A stretch of 64,000 nt of DNA from a virus, in the IMG/VR virus record IMGVR_UViG_3300026078_000017, positions 186,001 through 250,000 of that record. One strand, 5' to 3'. How positions within the stretch are numbered: the first letter of the stretch is position 1; every line of letters begins with the position of its first letter. Below, in pieces: positions 20,092 to 29,342 of this stretch. A model generated the notes under the pieces. That model was not told where the DNA came from. It ran no database searches and worked only from the letters and a program-made list of their open reading frames with translations. The position numbers and the translations under genes are program-made.

Positions 20092-20917
20092 CGCGTTTCT
20101 TTAGCTCCCTGTAGTGTTTCTTCAAAGAAGCCAAAACAATGCTCAGTTGCTTGGAAGAAAGACCTGTGATCTCTCTTAAATATAGTAGAATGGCTCTTTT
20201 ATTCAAGAGGTCCACTTCATCTAGATTTTCAACCAAAATCTTGATTGCCTTAACGCAATTTTGTTCGTTGTCAGTCTTTACCTTGACGCCAATTTCTCTA
20301 ATCAAGGCAGTAATCTGATTTTTAAGTTCTCTACCAGCCATAATCTCCTCACCGTCAGGAGCAATGTTGTAAGACTCAATGGTCTCCAAGTCCTGCTGAG
20401 AGATGGCATCCTTGTTGTCAATGGATATGTAGGTTTGAGTCTTCTTGGCGTTCTGTTTTGACTTTATGGTCAACCAGTGTTTCGCAACGACGTTGAAGTA
20501 GGAGAAAGCCTTAGAACCCTTTTCAGCATTGAACTTTGGAAGGGCTCCATACAAGAACTCCAAACACTCATTCTTGAGATCTGTACGACTCTCATACATA
20601 ACAGTAAAGCCATATACGTTAATGAGGTTCTCAACCAAGGAATCAAAGGCAGGGTAAATCTGCTCTAGGTAGATTTTGTTCTTACCGTTGTAGGTTGTTT
20701 CTTTCTGATAAGCAACAATGGATTTTTGGGTATTGTGGTCGAAGTAGTTGATGGTCTTTGTGCCAGGCTTTTTTCTAGAAATCTTTCTTTTTCCAGATAG
20801 CGTTAACTCTTCGGTTGGAGCAGTTGACATTTTAGTAGTGTTGTCCGATTTATCTTTCAATGGACGGCGGGAGTCTGTCTTTTCTTCCACCTTCGAGTTC
20901 TTGTTCGTCTTCTTCAT
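20075..20917 (-). CDS. Late sigma factor, T4 gp55-like
   Basis: A 280-residue protein resembling the late-transcription sigma factors of T4-type phages. The region around residues 95-155 ('KNECLEFLYGALPKFNAEKG', 'SKAFSYFNVVAKHWLTIKSK') is the sigma region-2-like core that contacts host RNA polymerase and the promoter -10 element. It is longer than T4 gp55 (185 residues) because of a K/S/T-rich N-terminal tail of about 50 residues and a longer C-terminus ('YLREITGLSSKQLSIVLASL'). Start ATG 20917 has GAGG five bases upstream, although it overlaps the preceding gene by 68 bases. It presumably directs host polymerase to the late genes of this strand. Confidence 0.85.
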   Translation of the reverse strand: MKKTNKNSKVEEKTDSRRPLKDKSDNTTKMSTAPTEELTLSGKRKISRKKPGTKTINYFDHNTQKSIVAYQKETTYNGKNKIYLEQIYPAFDSLVENLINVYGFTVMYESRTDLKNECLEFLYGALPKFNAEKGSKAFSYFNVVAKHWLTIKSKQNAKKTQTYISIDNKDAISQQDLETIESYNIAPDGEEIMAGRELKNQITALIREIGVKVKTDNEQNCVKAIKILVENLDEVDLLNKRAILLYLREITGLSSKQLSIVLASLKKHYRELKKRDEFQF

Positions 20918-21233
20918 CGGACCTCACTGTTATATATCTCTCTTTACTAAGACGAGTAAAGTCGTTGATTAATGCCACAAGGGCTGTTCTACTGAGACGA
21001 ACACTGCTTAAGGCTTCCTCAACAGCGTATTTTACTTCTTTTGAATCAAAGAAAAGCTTCATTTCTAGAAGACTCTCTAGTGCTCCATATATTCCATTTA
21101 AAGTCTCAAGTGCATTTTCCAACTTGTCTTCAATTGAGAAGATAATTCTGGCAAACTTGATCAGATAGAAGGTTTCAACCCCTAAAAGACCTAACAAAAG
21201 AACAATAAGAGTAACTAGGAGAAATATCAACAT
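20850..21233 (-). CDS. Small N-terminally anchored membrane protein
   Basis: A 127-residue protein with one strong hydrophobic segment at the N-terminus (residues 2-25, 'LIFLLVTLIVLLLGLLG'), a middle helix and a charged C-terminal tail ('RSDEEDEQELEGGRKDRLPP'). This suggests a single-pass membrane protein with the bulk in the cytoplasm. It overlaps the sigma gene by 68 bases in another frame and begins just after the glycosyltransferase stop at 21235. Function unknown. Confidence 0.7.
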   Translation of the reverse strand: MLIFLLVTLIVLLLGLLGVETFYLIKFARIIFSIEDKLENALETLNGIYGALESLLEMKLFFDSKEVKYAVEEALSSVRLSRTALVALINDFTRLSKERYITVRSDEEDEQELEGGRKDRLPPSIER

Positions 21234-21234
21234 T

Positions 21235-22413
21235 TTACACTACGCTTCCCAAAACCGCATCATAAGCTGTGGAAATTGCTTGAAAAGAGTGTGTTTTCAA
21301 CAATTTACCCTGAAGCTCCTCAGCCCACTGTTTTGGAATGGTCGAGTTTTCATAGAACTTGAGGACACGCTTCTTGAAGTCTTCCTCGTCAGCAATGCCC
21401 CATTGAGAGCCTGGCATCCAGATTTCATTGTCAAAACGACCTGGAGGAACTGCTCCTACCTTGGTATCAACCTTGATGTACTTGCCTTGACCCAGGAACT
21501 CTGTGTGAGCTGACCAACCAGAGGCAATCACTGGAACACCGCTTGCTGCCGCCTCTAAAATCGGTAAACCGAATCCTTCACCATGGGTGAGGGTTACTAG
21601 CGCCTTGATGGAAGGGTGCTTATAGAGCCTTACAACCTCCTCGTCGTTCATTTCCCCGTGAAGAAGATAAAGTTTTGGATTTGTGCCTTTGTTGACTTGG
21701 CTAAGAAGACCCGTCAACTGTTGCTTGCACAAGAACTCATCTGCCTTGGTGTAACGACCCATGTTGGTCTTCAGAACAATGCCAACGTCTGGCTTGTCTG
21801 CAAAGACCTCAAACAGCCACTTGAGCGTAAATGGAAGGTTCTTTCGGTCGGTAGCTGCGTCACCACCCGTGATCTGACCAAATACCAAGAAGTTAAATGC
21901 CGTGTCGGTTTTGAAGTCAAGAGGCTCAACTGTGGAAGACTCTAGAATCTTGTCAAAGAAAGCCTCGGGAACAACAACGATTGGGGTTGTGACCTTTCCA
22001 GAGTTCATGAACACAGACTTGGTAAACTCAGAAGGAACAATAACCAAGGTCATCTTGTTTACGTGTTCAATCCACTTTGGATTACAGCGGTCTGCCTCTA
22101 CGCCTGCCGTCATACCAATATTTACCTTACCAAGTTCAGGACACCACTCATTTGGGAGCTGGAGTTGGATTGTCACATCATAAAGCTTCTTTTGCTTTTG
22201 GGTGGCACTTGCCTGAAAACAACGACCAATCAGGTCATTCTGGGCATAGGTGTCAACATACCAAGGAGTACCTCCCCAGTTCAAAAGTTCTGTCGTAATG
22301 TCCAAGTTGCCATTCTTGTCGGCACGGTCAAACAACCACCTTGCAACTTGTCTTGCGTGAACTCCATAACCACTCTGTGAAAGAAGTGGCGCTCTCAGAA
22401 GAACTGTTTTCAT
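21235..22413 (-). CDS. Glycosyltransferase, GT4-like
   Basis: A 392-residue GT-B glycosyltransferase. The N-terminal domain starts 'MKTVLLRAPLLSQSGYGVHA' with the glycine-rich loop of group-1 transferases. The C-terminal domain carries the donor-binding signature 'THGEGFGLPILEAAASGVPV', whose E-x7-E pattern holds the nucleotide sugar in GT4 enzymes. It is the last gene of the glycan locus and overlaps the upstream transferase by four bases. The sugar transferred cannot be told from the sequence. Confidence 0.87.
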   Translation of the reverse strand: MKTVLLRAPLLSQSGYGVHARQVARWLFDRADKNGNLDITTELLNWGGTPWYVDTYAQNDLIGRCFQASATQKQKKLYDVTIQLQLPNEWCPELGKVNIGMTAGVEADRCNPKWIEHVNKMTLVIVPSEFTKSVFMNSGKVTTPIVVVPEAFFDKILESSTVEPLDFKTDTAFNFLVFGQITGGDAATDRKNLPFTLKWLFEVFADKPDVGIVLKTNMGRYTKADEFLCKQQLTGLLSQVNKGTNPKLYLLHGEMNDEEVVRLYKHPSIKALVTLTHGEGFGLPILEAAASGVPVIASGWSAHTEFLGQGKYIKVDTKVGAVPPGRFDNEIWMPGSQWGIADEEDFKKRVLKFYENSTIPKQWAEELQGKLLKTHSFQAISTAYDAVLGSVV

Positions 22414-23852
22414 TTTGCGCTTGCCTTTGTGATTTTGATGTTTTTCATCAAGTGAGCCGTAATGTCCATTGGAAGTTTTGCAACACTTGGGTCAATTTTA
22501 ATTTGCTTCTGTTCAAAGAGCTGTTGAGTAGCTTCCTGTTGATTCTTTGGTTGTGGATTTGGATTATCGATGAGAGAAAGACTCCAAGTCTTTGGTTTGT
22601 TTGCCTTGTACTTGAGGATTGTGTCTTCAAGGGTTCTATCCCAGTCAGCAACCATCTTCTCATAAGAGAACTCAAAGTTCGTGTACTCAAGTAGCTTCTG
22701 CTTCATAGCTACTTTCTCTTCTGGTGTGTACTCGTAAACCTTCATGAAGGCATCCACAACCTGTTGGTGATTTGTGAAGTCTTCATAAATGTATGGAACC
22801 ATCTGAGAACCAACGAGCTGTTGACTTGCTGGTGGAATGGCTACTCCGTTTTCTGAGCCGTCTCTGTGATCAATGACCTGACGAGTCAAACCACCAGTGG
22901 TAAGAGCAATGATTGGCTTACCAACCATCATCTGAATCAAGGTAGACAAACCAAAACCTTCAGCCTTGGCAATGTTGATTAGAACGTCAGACATGTTGTG
23001 AACGATGTTCATGTCACTTGGATTAAGCTTTTCTGTGGAGAACATCAGGTGCTCTCTAAGACCATAGAGATTGCTTACCTCAGCCAAGTTGCCGCCTTCG
23101 ACGTCAAATGGATCTGTGTGCATAATCATCATGGCTTTTCTGTGTCCATGCTTTTTTTCAAGAGCATCAAGGAACTCACTGAAGCATGCAATGACATCAG
23201 AGCCCATTTTACGATGAGCATTTCGGTTAACCCACAAGACCTTGAACCAGTCAGCCTTGTCTCCGAACTTGCCAGTATTGAACTCCGTCATCTTTTCTTC
23301 AGGAAGTGGATAGTAGATTTCCTTTGGAAAGCTGTGAGGAATGTAGTTCGTCTTCTCAGGGAAATGAGGCTGAACTAACTCATATGTCTTATATGCAAGA
23401 CAGTTGATGAGGTCAGTTGAGTTGTACCAAATCTCATTGAACTTTGGATATGGACCATTATCCCACACGTGCCAGTAAACAAGTGGAGCGAGTTGATGAA
23501 TTTCATCCAAGACTTCCCAGGTCCAAATGAACTGACGTGGATCAGTAAACAAGAACACAGCATCTGGACGCTCTGACAACAAGATCTGACGAAGTTGTTC
23601 CTTCGTACCAAAACCATCAACTGGTTTGATGATCATGTCAGGATGTGGTTGAGATACACGATAATCGGAGTGCTTCTGTGCACCACCCAAACAAACAAAC
23701 TTGTACTTGCCGGTATTGAGTAGACCATTGAACAATGCGCCAGCCTGGACGCCTACACCTGAGGTAGACAAAGGATGATCGCAAAGCGTTAAAATCTTGA
23801 ACTTCTTTTTGGGAAGTTGTGCCTGTATGTCGCTTGGGTTAAATCCGGTCAT
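22410..23852 (-). CDS. Glycosyltransferase, GT4-like
   Basis: A 480-residue GT-B glycosyltransferase. The N-terminal part has 'CDHPLSTSGVGVQAGALFNG', and the C-terminal domain has 'NIAKAEGFGLSTLIQMMVGK', a form of the GT4 E-x7-E motif in which the second glutamate is replaced (EGFGLSTLIQ). The last 80 residues form a charged extension beyond the usual fold. Four-base overlaps link it to the fused nucleotide-sugar gene upstream and the next GT4 gene downstream. Confidence 0.83.
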   Translation of the reverse strand: MTGFNPSDIQAQLPKKKFKILTLCDHPLSTSGVGVQAGALFNGLLNTGKYKFVCLGGAQKHSDYRVSQPHPDMIIKPVDGFGTKEQLRQILLSERPDAVFLFTDPRQFIWTWEVLDEIHQLAPLVYWHVWDNGPYPKFNEIWYNSTDLINCLAYKTYELVQPHFPEKTNYIPHSFPKEIYYPLPEEKMTEFNTGKFGDKADWFKVLWVNRNAHRKMGSDVIACFSEFLDALEKKHGHRKAMMIMHTDPFDVEGGNLAEVSNLYGLREHLMFSTEKLNPSDMNIVHNMSDVLINIAKAEGFGLSTLIQMMVGKPIIALTTGGLTRQVIDHRDGSENGVAIPPASQQLVGSQMVPYIYEDFTNHQQVVDAFMKVYEYTPEEKVAMKQKLLEYTNFEFSYEKMVADWDRTLEDTILKYKANKPKTWSLSLIDNPNPQPKNQQEATQQLFEQKQIKIDPSVAKLPMDITAHLMKNIKITKASAK

Positions 23853-25855
23853 TTCTTTGTTTCCATTTCAAGTAACAATGTACGCTGTCTATCGCTCGTT
23901 ACTGTGTCTTTCATTAAGTTCATCAAGTCATCTTGATACATTATTTTGGCAAGTTCCTTGAACTTTACTTTTGGTTCCCAACCAAGAATGTTTCTTGCTT
24001 TTGTTGGGTCGCTTTCAAGATGCGTAACTTCATGAGGTCTGAGTTGTTGTGGGTCGAACACTACGTATTTTTCCCAATCTAGCCCTGCTTGTTCAAAAAC
24101 TGCAATTACAAACTCTTTTACAGAGTGACTTTCTCCTGTGCCAATAACGAAGTCATCTGGAACATCATGTTGAAGCATTTTCCACATGCACTCCACGTAC
24201 TCTCTGGAGAAACCCCAGTCACGCTTGGCGTCAAGGTTACCCAGAAGAAGCTTGTCTTGTTTACCCAAGGTAATGTTTGCTACAGCCTTTGTAATCTTTC
24301 TTGTTACGAAGTTTTCGCCACGTCTTGGAGATTCATGATTATGTAAAATACCAACGGCAATGAACATTTTGTATGCCTCACGATAGTTCACACAAATATT
24401 ATGTGCAGCTACCTTGGCACAAGCATAAGGACTTGCTGGCATGAAAGCGGTCTGTTCATTCTGAGGATGTTGGGGATTGAAACCAAACTGCTCAGAAGAA
24501 CCAGCCTGATAAATACGGGTATGAGGAATCAAAACCTTTGCTGCGTTGAGAAGTCTGAGGGTTCCCATGGCAACAACATCAAATGTCTCTTCAGGACAGT
24601 CAAAGCTGACTCTTACATGAGACTGAGCTGCTAGATTGTAAATCTCATCAGGCTTGTATTCTTCCAAAATCTTCCACAGGGAACTTGAATCCTGCATGTT
24701 TCCATAAACAGAAATGAAGTTTGGATGTTCGATTATGTTCTTCATCCATGGGTGCATGCTTTGGGAGTTTCGACGAAACATACCAACAACGACGTAGTTC
24801 TTCAAAAGTAAGAACTCAGCAAGGTAGCTTCCATCTTGACCAGCCACTCCAGTGATTAAGGCGACTTTACGGTGAGTGTCTTCTTTTTTCATGTTTGGAT
24901 TTTTATTCTGGGTTTCCAAGAAGAAATCATAAGCATTTTTTAATGAATCTTCGAAGGTAATTTTAGGCTTCCAACCCAATTTTGTCTGTCTTGACACATC
25001 CGAAAGTTTTTGAAACATTCCATCAGGTCTTGAGGTGTTGAAGGCAAACTTGATTTTTTGTTCAGAACCTACCTTGGTTTCCCCAGTAAGAACCTCAACA
25101 GCCTTTTCATAGATTTCCTTGATACTCAGGTCATATCCAGTAGACACGTTCATGATGTCTGGAACTTCATCGAACTTATCCAAGGAGAAAAAGATAAAAT
25201 CTGCTAAGTCAGCAGCATCCATGAACTCTCTTCTTGGTGTGCCAGTTCCCCAAATCTCAATATAAGTGTCAGACTGTGTTTCCAGTCTTATCTTGGCCTC
25301 ATGAACCTTACGAATGATGGCTGGAAGAAGATGGCTTGCTTCAGGGTCAAAGTGATCCCATCTACCAAACAAGTTGCAAGGAATATAGGTTTTATATGAG
25401 ACACCCTTTTCTTCAGAAGCATACTGACAGGCTCTTTGAACTGCATTTTTAGCAATCGCGTAACCTTCATTGGTTGGCTCAAGAGGACCAGTGAACAGAT
25501 ACGACTCCTTCATTGGCTGTTGAGCCTCACGTGGATACATGCAGGTAGAACCAAGATTAATCATCTTGGATACCCCGAGCTGTTTTGCAGCTCTTACCAC
25601 ATTCAAACCCATGGTGATGTTATCCATCATGAAATTGAACATGTTGGTTTTGTTGGCCTGAATGCCACCAACCAAGCCAGCCGTGTGAATGATGAGGTCT
25701 GGCTTGGTAATGTCTATTGTCTCAACAACTTGAGCAAAGTTCAACAAGTCGAGGTCCTTGCGTGAGGGAGCAATGATTTCGTGTTGTTGAGCTGCTGGAT
25801 GTTCTAGGATATTTCTTCCTACCATTCCAGTGCCACCAGTTAAAAGGATCTTCAT
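23849..25855 (-). CDS. Fused GDP-L-fucose synthase / GDP-mannose 4,6-dehydratase
   Basis: A 668-residue fusion of two extended short-chain dehydrogenases. Residues 1-318 match GDP-fucose synthase (WcaG/Fcl): 'GGTGMVG' at 7-13, Ser103 in 'LGSTCMYP', Tyr132 and Lys136 in 'GYAIAKNA'. Residues 322-668 match GDP-mannose 4,6-dehydratase (Gmd): 'ITGVAGQDGSYLAEF', 'NLAAQSHVRVSF' and 'SPYACAKVAAHN'. Together they would turn GDP-mannose into GDP-L-fucose in one polypeptide. The two are normally separate adjacent genes. There is no Shine-Dalgarno element before the Met322 ATG, which supports a true fusion. It feeds the transferases of this locus. Confidence 0.92.
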   Translation of the reverse strand: MKILLTGGTGMVGRNILEHPAAQQHEIIAPSRKDLDLLNFAQVVETIDITKPDLIIHTAGLVGGIQANKTNMFNFMMDNITMGLNVVRAAKQLGVSKMINLGSTCMYPREAQQPMKESYLFTGPLEPTNEGYAIAKNAVQRACQYASEEKGVSYKTYIPCNLFGRWDHFDPEASHLLPAIIRKVHEAKIRLETQSDTYIEIWGTGTPRREFMDAADLADFIFFSLDKFDEVPDIMNVSTGYDLSIKEIYEKAVEVLTGETKVGSEQKIKFAFNTSRPDGMFQKLSDVSRQTKLGWKPKITFEDSLKNAYDFFLETQNKNPNMKKEDTHRKVALITGVAGQDGSYLAEFLLLKNYVVVGMFRRNSQSMHPWMKNIIEHPNFISVYGNMQDSSSLWKILEEYKPDEIYNLAAQSHVRVSFDCPEETFDVVAMGTLRLLNAAKVLIPHTRIYQAGSSEQFGFNPQHPQNEQTAFMPASPYACAKVAAHNICVNYREAYKMFIAVGILHNHESPRRGENFVTRKITKAVANITLGKQDKLLLGNLDAKRDWGFSREYVECMWKMLQHDVPDDFVIGTGESHSVKEFVIAVFEQAGLDWEKYVVFDPQQLRPHEVTHLESDPTKARNILGWEPKVKFKELAKIMYQDDLMNLMKDTVTSDRQRTLLLEMETKK

Positions 25856-26538
25856 TTTCTTACCTTAAAGACTCCATAACTGACACAGTCATTGTAGACT
25901 GGGCTATAAAGTAATGATTTGTCTGCGTTTTGCTTCATTACAACTGCATCACATGGTTCAAACAAGTCAAAGGCATCAAGAGTAAAGTCTGTCATGCCAT
26001 ATGAGGTATTTTGATCCTCTGTCTTTAGGCCAGCTCGGTTTCTGGCTCTTTCAAGTTCATTCCATGGAAGACATGACTGGTCATAGTGATCCCAGTACTC
26101 ATCCAAGGTAATAACCATTTTTCCACCTGGACGAAGAACTCTGTGCATTTCCTTCAAAATCTTCTTGAAGAGGTCAAAGTTATCAATGTGTTCAAATGTA
26201 GAAATGGCGTAAACTAAGTCGATGGAGTTATCTGGCATCTGAAGGTTCGATGCATCCATCCACAAGACTTTATGGTTTGGAGTATTGATTTCTTCATTCT
26301 TGATTCGAGAGTCGAAGTCAAATCCAAGGTAGGATTTCGGCTTTAGGTTGTCTCTAACGAACTCATGCCAGTTGTGCTCTGAAGGTAAACCAGTTCCAAA
26401 GTCAATAACGTCCAATCCTTCTACAGGCTCTACAAAAGCAGCCCACATGTACTCATAAGGTCTGGAACCCCAGTTTCCAAAACGAATGCCAGGCAACTGT
26501 GGGTCTGAGGTTTTAAAGTATCCAAATTTTTTCATCAC
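25852..26538 (-). CDS. SAM-dependent methyltransferase
   Basis: A 228-residue class I methyltransferase. Motif I is 'LDVIDFGTGLPSEHNW' near residue 40, motif II includes 'VLWMDASNLQMPDNSIDLVY', and 'VLRPGGKMVITLDEYWDHYD' is the usual post-motif strand. It overlaps its neighbours by four bases on both sides within the glycan locus, so it probably methylates a sugar or glycan chain; small-molecule targets are also possible. Confidence 0.85.
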   Translation of the reverse strand: MMKKFGYFKTSDPQLPGIRFGNWGSRPYEYMWAAFVEPVEGLDVIDFGTGLPSEHNWHEFVRDNLKPKSYLGFDFDSRIKNEEINTPNHKVLWMDASNLQMPDNSIDLVYAISTFEHIDNFDLFKKILKEMHRVLRPGGKMVITLDEYWDHYDQSCLPWNELERARNRAGLKTEDQNTSYGMTDFTLDAFDLFEPCDAVVMKQNADKSLLYSPVYNDCVSYGVFKVRK

Positions 26539-27473
26539 AACACCTTCAGGATATTATTGATTCGATTCACGAAAGTGTGTTTGTCCTTGACCTTTTGAAC
26601 CAATTCTCTTAGCGTTTGGGGATCTGGGTTTTCTTCCCACAGTTTTGCCTTAAGGTACATTTCTGCTGTGTCAGGAGAATATGGAAGCTTTTGGTCAAAC
26701 AAATCCCACACCGTCTGAGAGTTGGTTGCCGTCATACGACCAAAGGATAGGTTTTTAAAGACACGACAAGGCACATAGCCCTTGTCTACTTGCCAGGACC
26801 CCTGAAGGGCTGGGGCTATCCAGGACTCGGCTATAGCACGAGGCTGGAGGTCATTCTGGAGCTTGGCATGAATAAGTTGGACTCCATCACCCTTGGCTGC
26901 CTGAGCCAAGTCTTGAATTTTGTCATCATTCCTGTGAGGACCACCCATGATGCTACCAATCCAAAAGATTTGCTTGCGACGTTTGTGTTGCATGGCAATC
27001 GTGTGGTCTGGGTCTATTTCACTTGGAAGCAGATTTGTTGCCCATGGTTGGTAAAGAGTTCTGTTGTCACACCCGTGATCAGGTCTGGAATAATCCGGAT
27101 CTTTTTGATAATAGGCGAGCTGTTCAAGGTCAACAGGAACAACATTTCTTGTCAAACAGTCATGAGTGTAAACCTGAAGGTTCAAGACGTTCGGAAGAAT
27201 AGGGCGATACTTGTCCAGGTTGCAGTTATGAATGACGTACTTGCTTGACGCAACAATTGGAATGTTTTGATCAACCTGTCCTTCAGTGAGGAACAGGCAA
27301 TTCTCAAAAGAAAGACCAGAGACATCATCGGAGTTGTCCAGCCATAAAACCTCATATCCCATGTAGTTGAAGGTTCGATACCAGGAGTCATGAATAAAAG
27401 CAAAAGTGTTTGCCGTTCTAGCATCCAGGAGTTTATGACCCCAAACAACTACCTTGTTAAATTTTTCTGTCAT
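26535..27473 (-). CDS. Glycosyltransferase-like protein (GT-B type)
   Basis: A 312-residue protein. The N-terminal half starts 'MTEKFNKVVVWGHKLLDART' and the C-terminal half has 'GYVPCRVFKNLSFGRMTATN', which resembles the donor-site region of transferases annotated in other phage and capsule loci. The ending 'LVQKVKDKHTFVNRINNIL' also fits. Embedded by overlaps between a methyltransferase and a nucleotide-sugar dehydratase. The fold is fairly likely but the family is not certain. Confidence 0.65.
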   Translation of the reverse strand: MTEKFNKVVVWGHKLLDARTANTFAFIHDSWYRTFNYMGYEVLWLDNSDDVSGLSFENCLFLTEGQVDQNIPIVASSKYVIHNCNLDKYRPILPNVLNLQVYTHDCLTRNVVPVDLEQLAYYQKDPDYSRPDHGCDNRTLYQPWATNLLPSEIDPDHTIAMQHKRRKQIFWIGSIMGGPHRNDDKIQDLAQAAKGDGVQLIHAKLQNDLQPRAIAESWIAPALQGSWQVDKGYVPCRVFKNLSFGRMTATNSQTVWDLFDQKLPYSPDTAEMYLKAKLWEENPDPQTLRELVQKVKDKHTFVNRINNILKVL

Positions 27474-28479
27474 ACGTTTCCTTTTCTAAAAACTGATCAA
27501 GCCTTCTGGAAAGTTCTTCATAGGAGATGACAACATCTTTAGAGGAATAGTCCTTAAAAGGACCAGAAGCCTTCTGACGTGACCAGGACTCCCTGATGCA
27601 ATATGCAAAGCCATAGTCTTCCTTCTTTATGTCCTCAAGTTCGTTCATCATGATTTCATGAATCTTTTCTCCAGGACGAATACCAATGATTTTAGTAGGC
27701 TTGTTGAACTTCTTGCTAAAATATGTGGCAAGGTCTTCAACCTTGAATGAGTCGAGTTTTGGAACCCACATAGAACCTGAAGTGCCATAGGCAAGAGCCA
27801 TGTCAATAAGCTTAACCGACTCCTCCAGAAGCATCATGAACCTTGTCATGTTCGGATCTGTAATGGTAAAGGCTTCAGCCTCCTTGGCTTGCTTTAAAAA
27901 CAAGGGAACGATACTTCCTCTTGAGGAGATAACATTTCCATATCTTGTAACCATGTAGGCAACCGAACTTTTTGCAGCCGTAGCAATAACCAGTTTCTCA
28001 GAAATGCTCTTACACATGCCATATACGTTAATCGGATTGCATGCCTTGTCGGTTGACACAAAACAAACTCTGGTGATTTTATTGTCTGGACGTATGGAGT
28101 TTTCCTCAATGGCATCCAGTACGTTTCTAACGCCAATTACGTTTGTGTCGATTGACTCACTTGGTTGATTCTCGCAAGTATCTACCTGTTTCAAAGCCTG
28201 TGCAATAATGACATAAGTTGGGTTCTCTTGACGAATAACCTGACTTACACGACGTGGATCACGAACATCACAAATAATCGTGCTTATTTTCTTGCGGCTG
28301 TTTAACGGAGGAAACTTGTTCTTGAGTTCCCAGTGCTTTGCTTCATCCCTGGAAACCACAACAATGTCAGAAATATATTGCCTGTAAAAGGAAACAAGGG
28401 CTTGTCCCAAAGAACCAGCCCCTCCAAAAATCAACAACTTCTTGTCAGTTAAGTTACTTACGTGTTGCATTTGCCCCAT
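27457..28479 (-). CDS. Nucleotide-sugar dehydratase/epimerase, CapD/PseB-like
   Basis: A 340-residue extended short-chain dehydrogenase of the polysaccharide-biosynthesis type. It shows the NAD(P)-binding 'LLIFGGAGSLGQALVSFY', 'VCFVSTDKACNPINVYGM' containing the active-site region, and 'TRYGNVISSRGSIVPLFLKQ', which is characteristic of UDP-GlcNAc 4,6-dehydratases and C5-inverting PseB-type enzymes. The downstream 'IRPGEKIHEIMMNE' is also typical. It would supply an unusual deoxy-amino-sugar precursor. The start could be ATG 28479 or ATG 28470; both lie inside the end of the upstream gene. Confidence 0.85.
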   Translation of the reverse strand: MGQMQHVSNLTDKKLLIFGGAGSLGQALVSFYRQYISDIVVVSRDEAKHWELKNKFPPLNSRKKISTIICDVRDPRRVSQVIRQENPTYVIIAQALKQVDTCENQPSESIDTNVIGVRNVLDAIEENSIRPDNKITRVCFVSTDKACNPINVYGMCKSISEKLVIATAAKSSVAYMVTRYGNVISSRGSIVPLFLKQAKEAEAFTITDPNMTRFMMLLEESVKLIDMALAYGTSGSMWVPKLDSFKVEDLATYFSKKFNKPTKIIGIRPGEKIHEIMMNELEDIKKEDYGFAYCIRESWSRQKASGPFKDYSSKDVVISYEELSRRLDQFLEKETYDRKI

Positions 28480-29342
28480 CCGAAGTAAGTGTCTATCGGA
28501 ATCTGGAAGTTGTGTTCCTTGGCTTTTATGAATTGATCCATTTTAATTCCCCTGATTTCCTCGGGCATTATTGTCCTGGAAATGAAGTCTGCCACGAAGT
28601 CAGTCTTGGCTTGGTGATGTTGTTGACTCTGATGATCCCAGTTACTGGACCTACAATAGTGCAAGAAGGCATTTCCAAAGAACTCAAGGTTCCACTCAGG
28701 ATTGTATGAACCAACAATCTCATCAGGAAGACAATGCATGTTTTTGTTTTCTGGCTTGATATGCCAGGTGTTGTGCATGGTTCTTACTGCGGCTTTCACC
28801 TCAGGATGCTTCTCAAAATACAAGTGAAGTCCACCACCCGTGTCAAGACGAGTGTTGTTAATTCCAATACCTTCCCAGTCAATCGTCTCAGCCTCTGGCA
28901 ACAGCTCAGGATTTGCCATCACAATCACAGGTGTGAGATAGTGGTAAATGTGATCTCTCTGTTGTTTACACCCACCAAAGGTTCCTGTGTCTCCAAGAAA
29001 CTCATTGACGGAAAATGGAGCAACCATAAAGCAGTCGCCATCAAGGAACATCACATAGGAATCCTTGTGTTTACACATGTCAGAACGCCAAACCATGTTC
29101 AAGGAATCGGCATGATGTTTTCCTGCCAGGTGAAAGGGTGTATCTGAGTGAGTCTGGATTGTAAAAAGCCCAGCAGCTTCTGCTGTTGTATTAATAGCAT
29201 CTCTCAAACTCTGTTCTCTGGCATTATTGATGATGGTGAAGTCAAAAGGGTCTTTTAGGTGCTTTTGAAGGGTCATCAACTGCCATCTGATAAACTCAGG
29301 ACGATTGTAGTGAACAGCATATACATGTACAGGTTTAGTCAT
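28458..29342 (-). CDS. Glycosyltransferase-like protein (GT-A type)
   Basis: A 294-residue protein. 'VYAVHYNRPEFIRWQLMTLQ' and 'FDFTIINNAREQSLRDAI' mirror the start of GT2-type folds, and 'YVMFLDGDCFMVAPFSV' provides an aspartate motif (DGD) expected for metal and nucleotide-sugar binding. 'NNTRLDTGGGLHLYFEKHPE' could form the acceptor region. Its start overlaps the sugar-reductase gene upstream. Donor and acceptor unknown. Confidence 0.78.
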   Translation of the reverse strand: MTKPVHVYAVHYNRPEFIRWQLMTLQKHLKDPFDFTIINNAREQSLRDAINTTAEAAGLFTIQTHSDTPFHLAGKHHADSLNMVWRSDMCKHKDSYVMFLDGDCFMVAPFSVNEFLGDTGTFGGCKQQRDHIYHYLTPVIVMANPELLPEAETIDWEGIGINNTRLDTGGGLHLYFEKHPEVKAAVRTMHNTWHIKPENKNMHCLPDEIVGSYNPEWNLEFFGNAFLHYCRSSNWDHQSQQHHQAKTDFVADFISRTIMPEEIRGIKMDQFIKAKEHNFQIPIDTYFGWGKCNT

